Positions 8,086 through 16,796 of a stretch of 64,000 nucleotides of DNA are shown here, piece after piece. Every line of letters starts with the position of its first letter. Positions within the stretch are counted from its first letter, which is position 1. The notes under the pieces are model-generated. The model did no database searches. It saw only the letters and a list, made by a program, of their open reading frames with translations, and was not told the DNA's origin. This stretch comes from Enterocloster aldenensis (GTDB lineage Bacteria > Bacillota > Clostridia > Lachnospirales > Lachnospiraceae): assembly GCF_003434055.1 (NCBI RefSeq), contig NZ_QVEX01000007.1, positions 1-64,000 on the forward strand, in the 5' to 3' direction. Both the position numbers and the translations under genes were made by a program.

Positions 8086-9258
8086 ATGAAAAAAAGAATG
8101 ATCGCAGCATTAATGGCAACAGCACTGGCTGTATCCGCACTGGCAGGTTGTTCCAGCAAACCCGCGGAGTCCGCGGCAGCACCGGCAGAAACCACGGCAG
8201 CGGCAACCGAGGCAGCAACCGAGGCAGCCAAGGAGGATTCGGCTACCGAGGCAGCCACCGAGGCAGCTGCGCAGGCAGCAGCTTCAGGAGAGGGTTCTGA
8301 CTACCATCTGGCTATCTGCATCCATTCCATGGACAACGAGTACTGGGCGCAGGAAGCAGAAGGCGCAAAGCTGGCAGCGGCATCCTATGGTGTATCGGCA
8401 GATGTCCTTACCTGTGACAGCGATGACAACAAGCAGCTGCAGGGAATCAAGGATTACATTGCACAGTACGGCGACAAGGCCATCTTTGTAGTTGACCCGT
8501 CATCCACAGCCAATACAGCCAACATCGCAGAGCTGTGCGAGGAGTCCGGAAACTACGTGACAATTCTGGCACACAGGGCAGAGGGCCTGTATCCAAAGGA
8601 TTACCCTCATTTTGTGGCAAGCCTTATGCTGGATGATATCGCAATCGGCAAGGCAACCGCAAAGGCGCTGTTTGAGTCCATTGGCGGCGAGGGACAGGTT
8701 GTGGAACTGCAGGGACTGTTAGGCGATGACTCTGCAACCAACCGTCACAAAGCATTTGAGGAAGCCCTGAAGGATTATCCGAACATCGAAGTGGTTGACA
8801 GCCAGACAGCAAGCTGGAGCCAGTCCGAGGCAATGACCCTGACAGAGAACTGGCTGGTTAAATATCCTGACTTAAAGGGTGTTTATTCTGCAAACGACAC
8901 CATGGCCCTTGGCGCTGTTGAAGCCCTTAAGAACAAGGGACTGAACGGAAAAGTCATGGTCAGCGGCTGTGACGGCATCGAGGCGGCCCTGAACGCTGTG
9001 AATGACGGAGACATGGTAATCACCAATGCCAACAACGGATACATGATCGCAGGCTACGGCGCATCCTATGCAATCCAGGCAGCCCTGGGCAAATTAGACC
9101 CAACCTCCATTCCTGACAATGAGCGCCTGATTTTCTGTAAGACAACCCTGGTTACAAAAGACAATGCAACTGATATCATTGACAAGTTCATTAAGACCAA
9201 GAATCCTGGCTACGACTACAATGACCTGTCATTCTGTATTGACAAATACCAGGAATAA
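8086..9258 (+). CDS. Sugar-binding lipoprotein of a ribose-type ABC importer
   Basis: This 390-residue protein starts with a lipoprotein signal peptide whose lipobox LAGC places the modified Cys at residue 22. An Ala/Thr/Glu-rich linker follows (repeated ATEAA, about residues 30-67), then a type I periplasmic-binding fold of the RbsB class with DxxxK-like repeats and a C-terminal lobe typical of the family. It captures the substrate outside the membrane for the two permeases and the ATPase that follow. A strong GGAGGAAG site precedes the ATG. Confidence 0.93.
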   Translation: MKKRMIAALMATALAVSALAGCSSKPAESAAAPAETTAAATEAATEAAKEDSATEAATEAAAQAAASGEGSDYHLAICIHSMDNEYWAQEAEGAKLAAASYGVSADVLTCDSDDNKQLQGIKDYIAQYGDKAIFVVDPSSTANTANIAELCEESGNYVTILAHRAEGLYPKDYPHFVASLMLDDIAIGKATAKALFESIGGEGQVVELQGLLGDDSATNRHKAFEEALKDYPNIEVVDSQTASWSQSEAMTLTENWLVKYPDLKGVYSANDTMALGAVEALKNKGLNGKVMVSGCDGIEAALNAVNDGDMVITNANNGYMIAGYGASYAIQAALGKLDPTSIPDNERLIFCKTTLVTKDNATDIIDKFIKTKNPGYDYNDLSFCIDKYQE

Positions 9259-9280
9259 TCAGTATCAAGTAGGTAACTGT

Positions 9281-9312
9281 GAAGTGGGCTTGCCTGAGGG
9301 CAGACCCACTTC
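9281..9312 (+). other. Intercistronic stem-loop after the binding-protein gene
   Basis: GAAGTGGG (9281-9288) pairs with CCCACTTC (9305-9312), with a smaller inner TGCC/GGGCA stem. It lies between the binding protein and first permease gene and lacks a clean T-run. Such hairpins commonly stabilise the upstream mRNA or partly terminate, giving more binding protein than permease. Confidence 0.6.
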
Positions 9313-9366
9313 CTTTAAAAGGGGAATATTGTTCCATAATGACTATGTATATAAGGGGATAATATA

Positions 9367-10392
9367 ATGAAGAATAAATGGGAAGAATCTTTAGCTGCAT
9401 TATCCGTGGGCCAGCAGTTTGCTTACAAGGTCAAGGATGACGCAAGGAAAGATAAGATTAGAAGATATGCACCACTGATTCTGTTAGTTATCATGACTAT
9501 GATAGGAGCAGTTTCCCAGAAGGATTTCTTTACTTGGGGAAATGTGGTCAACATCATGTACCAGATGTCAATCCCTCTTGTAATCTCTGTTGGCCTGACC
9601 TATGTGCTGCTGCTGGGCAGCATCGATCTTTCCATTGAAGGGGTCATGGGATTTGCAGGATCATTTGTGGCATTTTTGGTTGTTAACAACTCAAACAGCA
9701 ATGATTTTGGTATTTTAGGTATTTTGTTTGTCATTCTTATCAGTACTTTTATCGGGGCAATAACAGGTATCATCCATGTAAAAGCAAGGATTGCAACATT
9801 CATTGTCACCTATGCGGTGGGAAGCATCATGACCGGCGTGGCGGTACTGGTTTACCAGGGCACGCCCATCCAGGTCAAGGATGAACTTTTCGTCGTACTG
9901 TCACAGGGGAAATTCATCGGTATCCCCTACATAACCATCATCGCTTTTGCCATCTTCATCATCGGCGCGCTGATCCTCAATTATACGGCCTTTGGAAGGG
10001 CTGTGTATGCAATTGGCGATAATGAGACAGCGGCAGCGTCCACGGGAATCAATATCGGTCTTACGAAAATAAAGGTATTTGCCTTGTGCGGATGTACGGC
10101 GGGTATGGCAGGCATACTGCAGTGCATACGCCTTAAATTAGGACAATCCAGCATCGGTCTGAATCAGATGTTCCCAGTTGTAACGGCTATTGTCATTGGC
10201 GGCGGTTCACTGGCCGGCGGCAAAGGAGGCGCATTGTCCGCCTTTGTCGGAGTTTTAATATATACAGAGCTTGCCAACTGGCTGACCCTGATGGGCGTGG
10301 ACCCATACGTGAAAAAGGTCATCCAGGGCGTGATCATCATTGTTGCAGTTACCCTTACCATTAACCGTAACCGCAAGACCATATCAAAGTAA
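9367..10392 (+). CDS. ABC sugar importer, permease subunit 1 (RbsC type)
   Basis: This 341-residue membrane protein belongs to the BPD_transp_2 permease family (RbsC/AraH/XylH). It has a soluble N-terminal stretch of about 38 residues and roughly 8-10 hydrophobic segments. The family loop is seen in AIGDNETAAASTGI followed by KIKVFALCG, with the conserved GGGSLAGGKG segment near the C terminus. It is the first of two non-identical permeases in the operon, which implies a heterodimeric channel with the protein at 11939. Confidence 0.93.
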   Translation: MKNKWEESLAALSVGQQFAYKVKDDARKDKIRRYAPLILLVIMTMIGAVSQKDFFTWGNVVNIMYQMSIPLVISVGLTYVLLLGSIDLSIEGVMGFAGSFVAFLVVNNSNSNDFGILGILFVILISTFIGAITGIIHVKARIATFIVTYAVGSIMTGVAVLVYQGTPIQVKDELFVVLSQGKFIGIPYITIIAFAIFIIGALILNYTAFGRAVYAIGDNETAAASTGINIGLTKIKVFALCGCTAGMAGILQCIRLKLGQSSIGLNQMFPVVTAIVIGGGSLAGGKGGALSAFVGVLIYTELANWLTLMGVDPYVKKVIQGVIIIVAVTLTINRNRKTISK

Positions 10393-10404
10393 GGAGGGGG
10401 ACAC

Positions 10405-11925
10405 ATGGGCGATTTGTTATTCGAAGCAAAAGGCGTTGGAAAGACATACGGAGCCAATACCGTTCTCCGGGATATTGATATGCAGGTCTACAGCGGAGAG
10501 GTCATTGGATTAATCGGTGAAAACGGAGCAGGCAAATCCACGCTGATGAAATTAATCAGCGGTGTTGAGAAACCTTCCATGGGAGAGATGTTCCGGATGG
10601 GCAAGCCCTATTCGGCCAGTTCCATCCTGGATGCCAACCATCAGGGAATCGGCATGGTGTTCCAGGAGCAGTCCCTGGTAGGCAACCTTACCATTGCCCA
10701 GAACATTTACCTGGGCAGGGAAAAGGGGTATTCAAAATGCGGGTTCGTCAACTGGAACAAGATGAACCAGGACGCAAAAAAGGCCCTGGGACGCATTGAC
10801 ATGGACCTGGACCCGTCCAGGAAGGTAAGGGACATTGACTTTGCGGCCCGTCAGATGGTGGAGATTGCAAAGGTGCTGGATGTGGTGACAGAAGCTGCAA
10901 ACGGACACGCGATCATCCTTCTGGACGAGCCGACCACGGTACTGTCCGACGAGGAAATTAAAAAGCTGTTTGTCCAGGTAAGGAATATGAAGGAACAGGG
11001 CAATGCGGTGATTTTCATCTCACACCGCCTGGACGAGGTGTTGGAGATAACGGACCGGATTTATGTGTTCAAGGACGGCGAGGAGACAGCCGTAATGCCC
11101 ACCAAGGGCGCGGATGTGAACCTTCTCTATGAGAAGATGGTGGGCAGGACCACCACAGGCGAATTCTATGTGGAGCACAAGCAGACCGTGCCAACGGACG
11201 AGGTAATCCTGGAGGTAAATGACTTAAGCCTGTTCGGCGCATTTAACCATGTAAGCTTTGAACTGAAAAAGGGGGAAGTGCTGGGATTTTGCGGAGTGGA
11301 AGGCTCGGGCAAGGAAGATATCTGTGCTGTGCTGGTAGGCGATGCCGCGCCCACGGCGGGCACGATTAAGGTAAAGGGCCGGGAATGCACCTTCCCCAAT
11401 CCCTGCGCGGCCAGGAAAAAAGGAATCCTGTCCGTTCCCAAGGAACGCCGGGATGAGGGGATGATCGGACTGCTGTCCATTGAGGACAACATCATTGTCT
11501 CCCATATGGATGAGCTGTCCAGCCACAGCTTCCTGTCAGCTAAGAAAATGCACCAGGTTGCTGAAAACTGGGTAAAGAAGGCAGGGGTTAAGTGCTTTTC
11601 CATTGCCGAGCGTATCAACCAGCTATCAGGCGGCAACGCGCAGAAGGTCATATTTGCCAGGGCCCTTGAAAGCGGGTGTGAGATACTGATCCTAAACCAT
11701 CCCACAAGAGGCGTTGATGTCGGCTCCAAGGAGGAGATATATGATCTGGTCAGGGATATGACCGCTGAAGGCCATTCCATTATATTGCTGGGAGATACAC
11801 TGGATGAGTGTATCGGCCTGTCCAGCAGGATCATTGTTCTCAGGGACGGACTTATCAGGGGAAGCTTTGAGTGTCCGGTTGGCAACAAGCCGCTTCAGCT
11901 GGATATTGTCCAGCAAATGATGTAG
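10405..11925 (+). CDS. ABC sugar importer, ATPase with two nucleotide-binding domains (RbsA type)
   Basis: This 506-residue protein is a tandem ABC ATPase. Domain 1 has a complete Walker A (GENGAGKST, 38-46) and Walker B (IILLDEPT). Domain 2 is degenerate in the way usual for RbsA: its Walker A reads GVEGSGKED, and the Walker B Asp-Glu is replaced by Asn-His (LILNHPTRGVD), while LSGGNAQKV is kept. It therefore probably has one hydrolytic site. It sits between the two permease genes and powers sugar import. Confidence 0.94.
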   Translation: MGDLLFEAKGVGKTYGANTVLRDIDMQVYSGEVIGLIGENGAGKSTLMKLISGVEKPSMGEMFRMGKPYSASSILDANHQGIGMVFQEQSLVGNLTIAQNIYLGREKGYSKCGFVNWNKMNQDAKKALGRIDMDLDPSRKVRDIDFAARQMVEIAKVLDVVTEAANGHAIILLDEPTTVLSDEEIKKLFVQVRNMKEQGNAVIFISHRLDEVLEITDRIYVFKDGEETAVMPTKGADVNLLYEKMVGRTTTGEFYVEHKQTVPTDEVILEVNDLSLFGAFNHVSFELKKGEVLGFCGVEGSGKEDICAVLVGDAAPTAGTIKVKGRECTFPNPCAARKKGILSVPKERRDEGMIGLLSIEDNIIVSHMDELSSHSFLSAKKMHQVAENWVKKAGVKCFSIAERINQLSGGNAQKVIFARALESGCEILILNHPTRGVDVGSKEEIYDLVRDMTAEGHSIILLGDTLDECIGLSSRIIVLRDGLIRGSFECPVGNKPLQLDIVQQMM

Positions 11926-11938
11926 GAGGGTACATATC

Positions 11939-12901
11939 ATGGCTAATAAAAAGAAAAGCTTTAGTATATCTGATTATTCAAAGTACATGTGCCTCATAAG
12001 CATTGTGTTGGTGTTTGGCATATTCAGCATTGTGATACCGAATTTCATCGGCGCATACAGCCTGCAGAATATGATGATTGAGGCAGCGCCCCTGCTTCTC
12101 ATGGCCGGAGGCCTTTCCTTTGTGATCTACACAGGAGGCATCGACCTGGGAGCCGGACCAATGGTATCCTGTACCTGTGTGCTTACCGGCATCTATGTGG
12201 CAAGGTTCGGCAATGTAATCATTCCGATCATGCTGGTGGTGGGACTGGCCATGGGCCTTTTGAACGGCCTGCTGGTGACCAAGCTTAAGCTTCCGTCCTT
12301 TATCGTCACCCTGTGCACCACCAACTTCTGGTCCTATATTGCCCTGACGCTCTGCCCCAATGGTTCGGAAATCATTCCCATGGACAAACGTTTCATGGTA
12401 AAATGGGCCACGCAGAAGGTGGCGGGCATCCCGGTGGTATTCATCATCGCATTGCTGGGAATCCTGCTGCTGTTCATCTTCCAGCAGTACACGGTGTATG
12501 GCAAATCCATCTATGCCGTGGGCGCCAATGTAAGCGCCGCAAGGCTGGCCGGCGTGGACACGGATAAAGCACAGATATCCGCATTTGTAATGAGCGGCGC
12601 CTGCAGCGCCCTTGCAGGGGCATTCTATGCATACAAGCTGAAGTCAGCGGTTCCCACCGTGGGAGACGCCCTTACGCTGACTGCAATCGCCTCGGTTGCA
12701 CTTGGCGGCACCTCCATGGCAGGAGGCCGGGGCAGCGTCCTCAGGACCCTGATCGGCGTGGTGACCATCACAGGGGTAACCTCCGGCCTTAACATGATGG
12801 GGGTGGACCCGCTCTGGAAGAATATCGTGATCGGTATCATATTGATTGCGGCGGTTTGCCTGAATTCAGATACGAAGGGCCGGGATCTGATTATTAAGTA
12901 A
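11939..12901 (+). CDS. ABC sugar importer, permease subunit 2 (RbsC type)
   Basis: This 320-residue membrane protein is the second permease of the importer, with the family signature AVGANVSAARLAGV and GGTSMAGGRG. It closes the operon begun by the DeoR regulator; the next gene has its own promoter and antiterminator site. No convincing rho-independent terminator is visible directly after the stop. Confidence 0.93.
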   Translation: MANKKKSFSISDYSKYMCLISIVLVFGIFSIVIPNFIGAYSLQNMMIEAAPLLLMAGGLSFVIYTGGIDLGAGPMVSCTCVLTGIYVARFGNVIIPIMLVVGLAMGLLNGLLVTKLKLPSFIVTLCTTNFWSYIALTLCPNGSEIIPMDKRFMVKWATQKVAGIPVVFIIALLGILLLFIFQQYTVYGKSIYAVGANVSAARLAGVDTDKAQISAFVMSGACSALAGAFYAYKLKSAVPTVGDALTLTAIASVALGGTSMAGGRGSVLRTLIGVVTITGVTSGLNMMGVDPLWKNIVIGIILIAAVCLNSDTKGRDLIIK

Positions 12902-12984
12902 ATAAAAAGCTTTTCGATATGATATCCAAGGGGAAATGGGCGTTTTGCACAAAAAAACAGAACTAATTTGTTACATATTTCTTA

Positions 12985-13014
12985 TTGACAGTAGAACTAT
13001 AAATTGTTTATACT
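12985..13014 (+). promoter_or_regulatory. Promoter of the PTS gene
   Basis: A consensus -35 TTGACA (12985-12990) and TATACT (13009-13014) are spaced by 18 bp, just upstream of the antiterminator site. Confidence 0.75.
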
Positions 13015-13034
13015 TAAGGCGCAATTGAAGAAAG

Positions 13035-13063
13035 AGCGTGTTACTGGTAAAGCAGGCATTAAC
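13035..13063 (+). promoter_or_regulatory. Ribonucleic antiterminator (RAT) site for a BglG/LicT protein
   Basis: The 29-nt segment shares the core TGTTACTG and GCAGGCA with known BglG/LicT/SacY RAT sequences at the same spacing. Its 3' end overlaps the left arm of the terminator, as required for mutually exclusive folding. The matching antiterminator protein is encoded at 15965. Confidence 0.85.
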
Positions 13064-13111
13064 TATAAAAGGACATTGGACGCAGTGTTCTTTGTGGTTA
13101 ATGCCTTTTTT
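13055..13111 (+). terminator. Leader terminator controlled by antitermination
   Basis: GGCATTAAC (13055-13063) pairs perfectly with GTTAATGCC (13097-13105), followed by a T-run. It lies in the PTS leader between promoter and gene. Binding of a LicT-type protein to the overlapping RAT would stop it forming. Confidence 0.88.
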
Positions 13112-13272
13112 GTGTGGCGCCGCAAATGCCAGGGATACGCAGTGTGGTGTAGGAGCAGAATATGAAAGAAAAGGTTATGAAAGAAAAGGATATGAAGGAG
13201 CTATATACGGGCATGATATGAATGGACAGGATGTAGAAGAACAGGAAATATAATAAGATTGGAGAGAAAGAT

Positions 13273-15468
13273 ATGAAAGACAGGATTTTTGGTGTACTTC
13301 AGCGCGTGGGACGAAGCTTCATGCTGCCCATAGCAGTGCTGCCGGTTGCAGGCCTGCTGCTTGGTATCGGCAGTTCATTTACCAACCCAACAACCATTGC
13401 CACCTATGGACTGGGCAGGATTCTGGGAGATGGGACCATTCTGAACGCCCTGCTGGTAATCATGAGTAAGGCTGGAAGCGTTATATTTGACAATCTGCCC
13501 ATCATATTTGCAGTGGGTGTTGCCATCGGTATGGCCAAGGCGGAGAAGGAGGTTGCCGCCCTTTCTGCCATGATAGCGTTCCTGGTCATGCATATGTCAA
13601 TCAATGCAGTGCTTACTATTTCAGGAAAAATACTTCCGGACGGAAGTATTGCGCCGGGGGTTCTGGACGGAACCATTGCATCTGTATGCGGTATGCAGAC
13701 CCTTCAGATGGGAGTGTTCGGCGGTATCATCGTGGGTCTGGGTGTGGCGGCCCTTCATAACCGTTATCATAAGATTGTGCTTCCCAATGCGCTTTCATTT
13801 TTCGGCGGTTCACGGTTCATCCCTATTATCTCCACCGTGGTATATCTGGGAGTGGGAATCCTGATGTATTTTATCTGGCCGGCGGTGCAGAACGGGATTT
13901 TTGCCCTGGGCGGACTGGTGACAGGGACAGGTTATGTGGGCACGCTGATATTTGGCATCATCAAACGCGCCCTGATTCCATTTGGGCTTCACCATGTATT
14001 TTATATGCCGTTCTGGCAGACGGCCGTGGGCGGGACCATGATGATAGACGGAAACCTGATTCAAGGCGGACAGAACATATTCTTTGCTCAGCTGGCTTCT
14101 CCGGATGTGGTACATTTCAGCGCGGATGCAACCCGTTATTTTTCCGGCGAGTTCATTTTCATGATATTCGGACTTCCTGGCGCAGCGCTGGCCATGTACC
14201 GGTGTGCAAAGCCGGATAAGAAAAAGGCAGCCGGCGGCCTGCTTCTGTCAGCCGCCCTGACCAGTATGCTGACAGGTATCACGGAACCCATTGAGTTTTC
14301 ATTCCTGTTTGTGGCGCCCATGCTTTTTGCGGTTCAGGTAGTGTTGGCCGGAAGCGCCTATATGATTGCCCATATCCTGAACATTGCTGTGGGACTGACT
14401 TTTTCCGGCGGTTTCCTGGATTTGCTTATATTCGGTATCCTTCAGGGAAATGCAAAAACCAGCTGGCTATGGATCCTTCCGGTGGGGATCGTTTATTTCC
14501 TTCTGTACTACTTCATTTTCAGCTTCCTGATTAAAAAGTTCAACCTTAAGACCCCTGGCCGTGAGGATGAGGACGAAGAGACAAAGTTGTATACAAAAGC
14601 CGATGTCAATGCCAGGAAAGCGGCTTCTGTCAGCGGTACGGGTAAGGATAATGAACCCGTGGACCAGTTAAGCGCAGAGATTGCAAGAGGTCTGGGCGGC
14701 GCCGGGAATATCACATCCGTGGACTGCTGTGCGACCCGGCTCAGGTGTTCGGTGGACGAAGCGGATTTAGTAAATGAGAAAGTATTAAAGACAACAGGCG
14801 CGGTGGGCGTCATTAAAAAGGGACAGGGAATCCAGGTGATTTACGGTCCGAATGTGACAGTGATAAAAGCAAACCTGGAACATTTCCTGGAACATGCGCC
14901 TAAGGTGAAGCTGGACGCAGGCAATGACGAAAGCTTGGCAGGCAATAGCGGTGATACGAAAGGCCCGGAAGGCGGAAGCGGTGATGCTGCCAGGGAGAAA
15001 GCCGGCAGGAGTCCGTCTGACATCCATGTCCTTTGTTCCCCGTTTAACGGAAAGGCGGCGTCAATTACCGAGGCTGCAGATGAAGCCTTTTCCAGTAAGG
15101 CTATGGGGGATGGGTATATGGTCATCCCGTCGGACGGAGAGGTGGTTGCTCCGGAGGACTGTGAGATTGTGTTTGTGTTCCCGTCAAAGCATGCAATGGG
15201 CCTTAGGAATGCAGACGGCATGGAATATCTCCTGCATGTGGGCGTGGACACAGTGAAGCTGGACGGCAAGGGATTTGAGACCTTTGTGACAGATGGGCAG
15301 AAGGTGAAGAAAGGAAGCAGACTCATGCATTTTGACCTGGATTTCATCAGGGCCAACGCGGCGTCTGAAGCCTGCATGGTTGTGTTCACGGGGCTGAAGG
15401 AAGGCCAGGAGATACATCTGACCAGGACCGGGGATGTGAAGGGACTGGATGAGATTGGATGGTATTAG
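13273..15468 (+). CDS. PTS glucose-family transporter EIICBA
   Basis: This 731-residue protein is a PTS permease with domain order IIC-IIB-IIA. Residues about 1-410 are the membrane IIC domain of the glucose/N-acetylglucosamine (PtsG) family. The IIB domain carries the phosphocysteine in CATRLR (Cys486). The IIA domain is IIA-Glc-like, with His640 and the phospho-accepting His655 (LLHVGVD), spaced as in E. coli IIA-Glc His75/His90. A linker rich in Gly, Asp and Ser (about 550-580) joins IIB to IIA. It imports and phosphorylates a hexose or glucoside. The RAT-terminator leader and the downstream LicT-like gene show control by substrate-dependent antitermination. Confidence 0.93.
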   Translation: MKDRIFGVLQRVGRSFMLPIAVLPVAGLLLGIGSSFTNPTTIATYGLGRILGDGTILNALLVIMSKAGSVIFDNLPIIFAVGVAIGMAKAEKEVAALSAMIAFLVMHMSINAVLTISGKILPDGSIAPGVLDGTIASVCGMQTLQMGVFGGIIVGLGVAALHNRYHKIVLPNALSFFGGSRFIPIISTVVYLGVGILMYFIWPAVQNGIFALGGLVTGTGYVGTLIFGIIKRALIPFGLHHVFYMPFWQTAVGGTMMIDGNLIQGGQNIFFAQLASPDVVHFSADATRYFSGEFIFMIFGLPGAALAMYRCAKPDKKKAAGGLLLSAALTSMLTGITEPIEFSFLFVAPMLFAVQVVLAGSAYMIAHILNIAVGLTFSGGFLDLLIFGILQGNAKTSWLWILPVGIVYFLLYYFIFSFLIKKFNLKTPGREDEDEETKLYTKADVNARKAASVSGTGKDNEPVDQLSAEIARGLGGAGNITSVDCCATRLRCSVDEADLVNEKVLKTTGAVGVIKKGQGIQVIYGPNVTVIKANLEHFLEHAPKVKLDAGNDESLAGNSGDTKGPEGGSGDAAREKAGRSPSDIHVLCSPFNGKAASITEAADEAFSSKAMGDGYMVIPSDGEVVAPEDCEIVFVFPSKHAMGLRNADGMEYLLHVGVDTVKLDGKGFETFVTDGQKVKKGSRLMHFDLDFIRANAASEACMVVFTGLKEGQEIHLTRTGDVKGLDEIGWY

Positions 15469-15518
15469 ACATGTGCTGATAAATGGCTCAGGTATAAATG
15501 GCTTGTGGTTATTCAGAG

Positions 15519-15548
15519 TTGTTCTTTTATATCCGTATATGTTATAAT
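15519..15548 (+). promoter_or_regulatory. Promoter upstream of the nuclease remnant and licT-like gene
   Basis: TTGTTC (15519-15524) and a perfect TATAAT (15543-15548) are spaced by 18 bp. Confidence 0.5.
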
Positions 15549-15573
15549 TCATTAGGAAAGTATCTGGGACAGT

Positions 15574-15912
15574 ATGGATGCTAAGGAGTCTTTTTATCAT
15601 GGCTTTCTGCTGGGAGTTTTAGGTAACATGAAAGATTATATAGTCAGATCTGACCGGGAAGGAGGGCGCTGGCGTTCCGATATTGTGATCCGAAGCCTGA
15701 ACGTAAAGTGTCCTCCAATGATATTGGAGCTGAAGTCTGCAGAGACTTATAAAGAGCTGGAAGAGGCTTGTGACAGGGCATTAAATCAGATTAAGGAGAA
15801 AGAGTATGGATCCTGGCTCCCGGAAGAGGGATATACGGAAGTTTGGAATCATGGGATTGCCTTCTACCGGAAGCAGTGTAAAATAAAAGTGGAGCATCAG
15901 GATTTTGCATGA
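15574..15912 (+). pseudogene. Remnant of an AAA-ATPase/PD-(D/E)XK nuclease family protein (DUF1703-like)
   Basis: The 112-residue product matches only the C-terminal PD-(D/E)XK nuclease-like domain of the large AAA-ATPase/DUF1703 proteins that are abundant in gut Clostridia. The likely catalytic residues are kept (SDIVIR Asp, ILELK Glu and Lys), and the family end motif ALNQIKEKEYG is present. The full family is about 500-560 residues, so the whole ATPase part is missing. The ATG has no convincing ribosome binding site. Its last bases run past the upstream-most in-frame start codon of the antiterminator gene. I read it as a decayed fragment; a free-standing nuclease-like protein is less likely. 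Confidence 0.65.
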
Positions 15913-15964
15913 TGTTATTTTAAGATGGATCAATATCAGGGTATCCGGTATGGGGGAGGAACAT

Positions 15965-16783
15965 ATGTACCGTATCATAAAGGTTTTGAACAACAACGGA
16001 ATACTGGTGCTGGACGGGGAGTCACAGCGGGAGGTCATACTGCTGGGCAACGGTATCGGTTTCGGGCACAGGACAGGAGAGCGGATTGAATCCACGGGAC
16101 AGGCGAAACGTTACGAACTGGTTACCGGAAGGACATCGGCGCTCCAGCAGGTAAACAGTATCGAACCAGTGTACATTGAAGCCGCCGGAAGGATTATTGA
16201 AGAAGCAGAAGGGACCATGGGGACCTTAAGCCACGATATCCTGATACCCATGGCGGACCATATTGCCCTGGCGGTGAGCCGGGCCAGGGAGGACCGGGAA
16301 CTTCCCAATCCTTTCCGGCATGACATCAAGGCGTTATTTTCCAGTGAATATCAGTCCGCCCTGAAGGGCGTTGGGATTATCCGGGAACTGACCGGGATAA
16401 CCATATCAGAGGACGAGGTTGGCTACATCACCCTTCACATCCATGCAGGCCTGTCTGAAGAGAATGTTGCGGCTGCCATGGACATAGCGCGGCTGGTGCA
16501 GGACAGTATGCATCAGATTGAAAGCAGCATGGGGGTTAACCTTGCTTCGGATTCACTGGGATATAACAGGCTGGCCAGCCATGTCCGGTATATGATTGCC
16601 AGGGCCAGAAAAGGAGAGCGGGCCAGCCTTGATATGCAGGATTACGCAAGGACCAGTTTCCCAAAGCCTTATGAGGTGGCCAAGATGGTGTGCCGGTATA
16701 TGGAGAAGCGCCTGGGGATTCCCTTGGCGCCGGAGGAAACAGGCTTCCTGGCAATCCATATACAGAGGGTGATGCAGCAATAG
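15965..16783 (+). CDS. BglG/LicT-family transcriptional antiterminator
   Basis: This 272-residue protein has an RNA-binding CAT domain (about 1-58, starting MYRIIKVLNNNGILVLD) and two PTS regulation domains. PRD1 carries conserved histidines in ADHI and LHIHAG, and PRD2 ends with AIHIQRVM. Start 15965 is supported by GGGGGAGG just upstream and by the typical family N terminus; in-frame upstream ATGs (15905, 15950) give unusual extensions. It should bind the RAT at 13035-13063 when its PRDs signal substrate transport by the EIICBA. Confidence 0.93.
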   Translation: MYRIIKVLNNNGILVLDGESQREVILLGNGIGFGHRTGERIESTGQAKRYELVTGRTSALQQVNSIEPVYIEAAGRIIEEAEGTMGTLSHDILIPMADHIALAVSRAREDRELPNPFRHDIKALFSSEYQSALKGVGIIRELTGITISEDEVGYITLHIHAGLSEENVAAAMDIARLVQDSMHQIESSMGVNLASDSLGYNRLASHVRYMIARARKGERASLDMQDYARTSFPKPYEVAKMVCRYMEKRLGIPLAPEETGFLAIHIQRVMQQ

Positions 16784-16796
16784 GCTTATTTTTAAA

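Noticed and set aside
10405..11925. Degenerate second ATP-binding domain as a sign of gene decay
   Set aside because: Loss of key residues in the second domain is normal for RbsA-type tandem ATPases.
13038..13253. 71-codon open frame before the PTS gene
   Set aside because: It runs through the RAT and terminator, has no ribosome binding site, and its Lys/Glu/Tyr-rich end comes from short nucleotide repeats.
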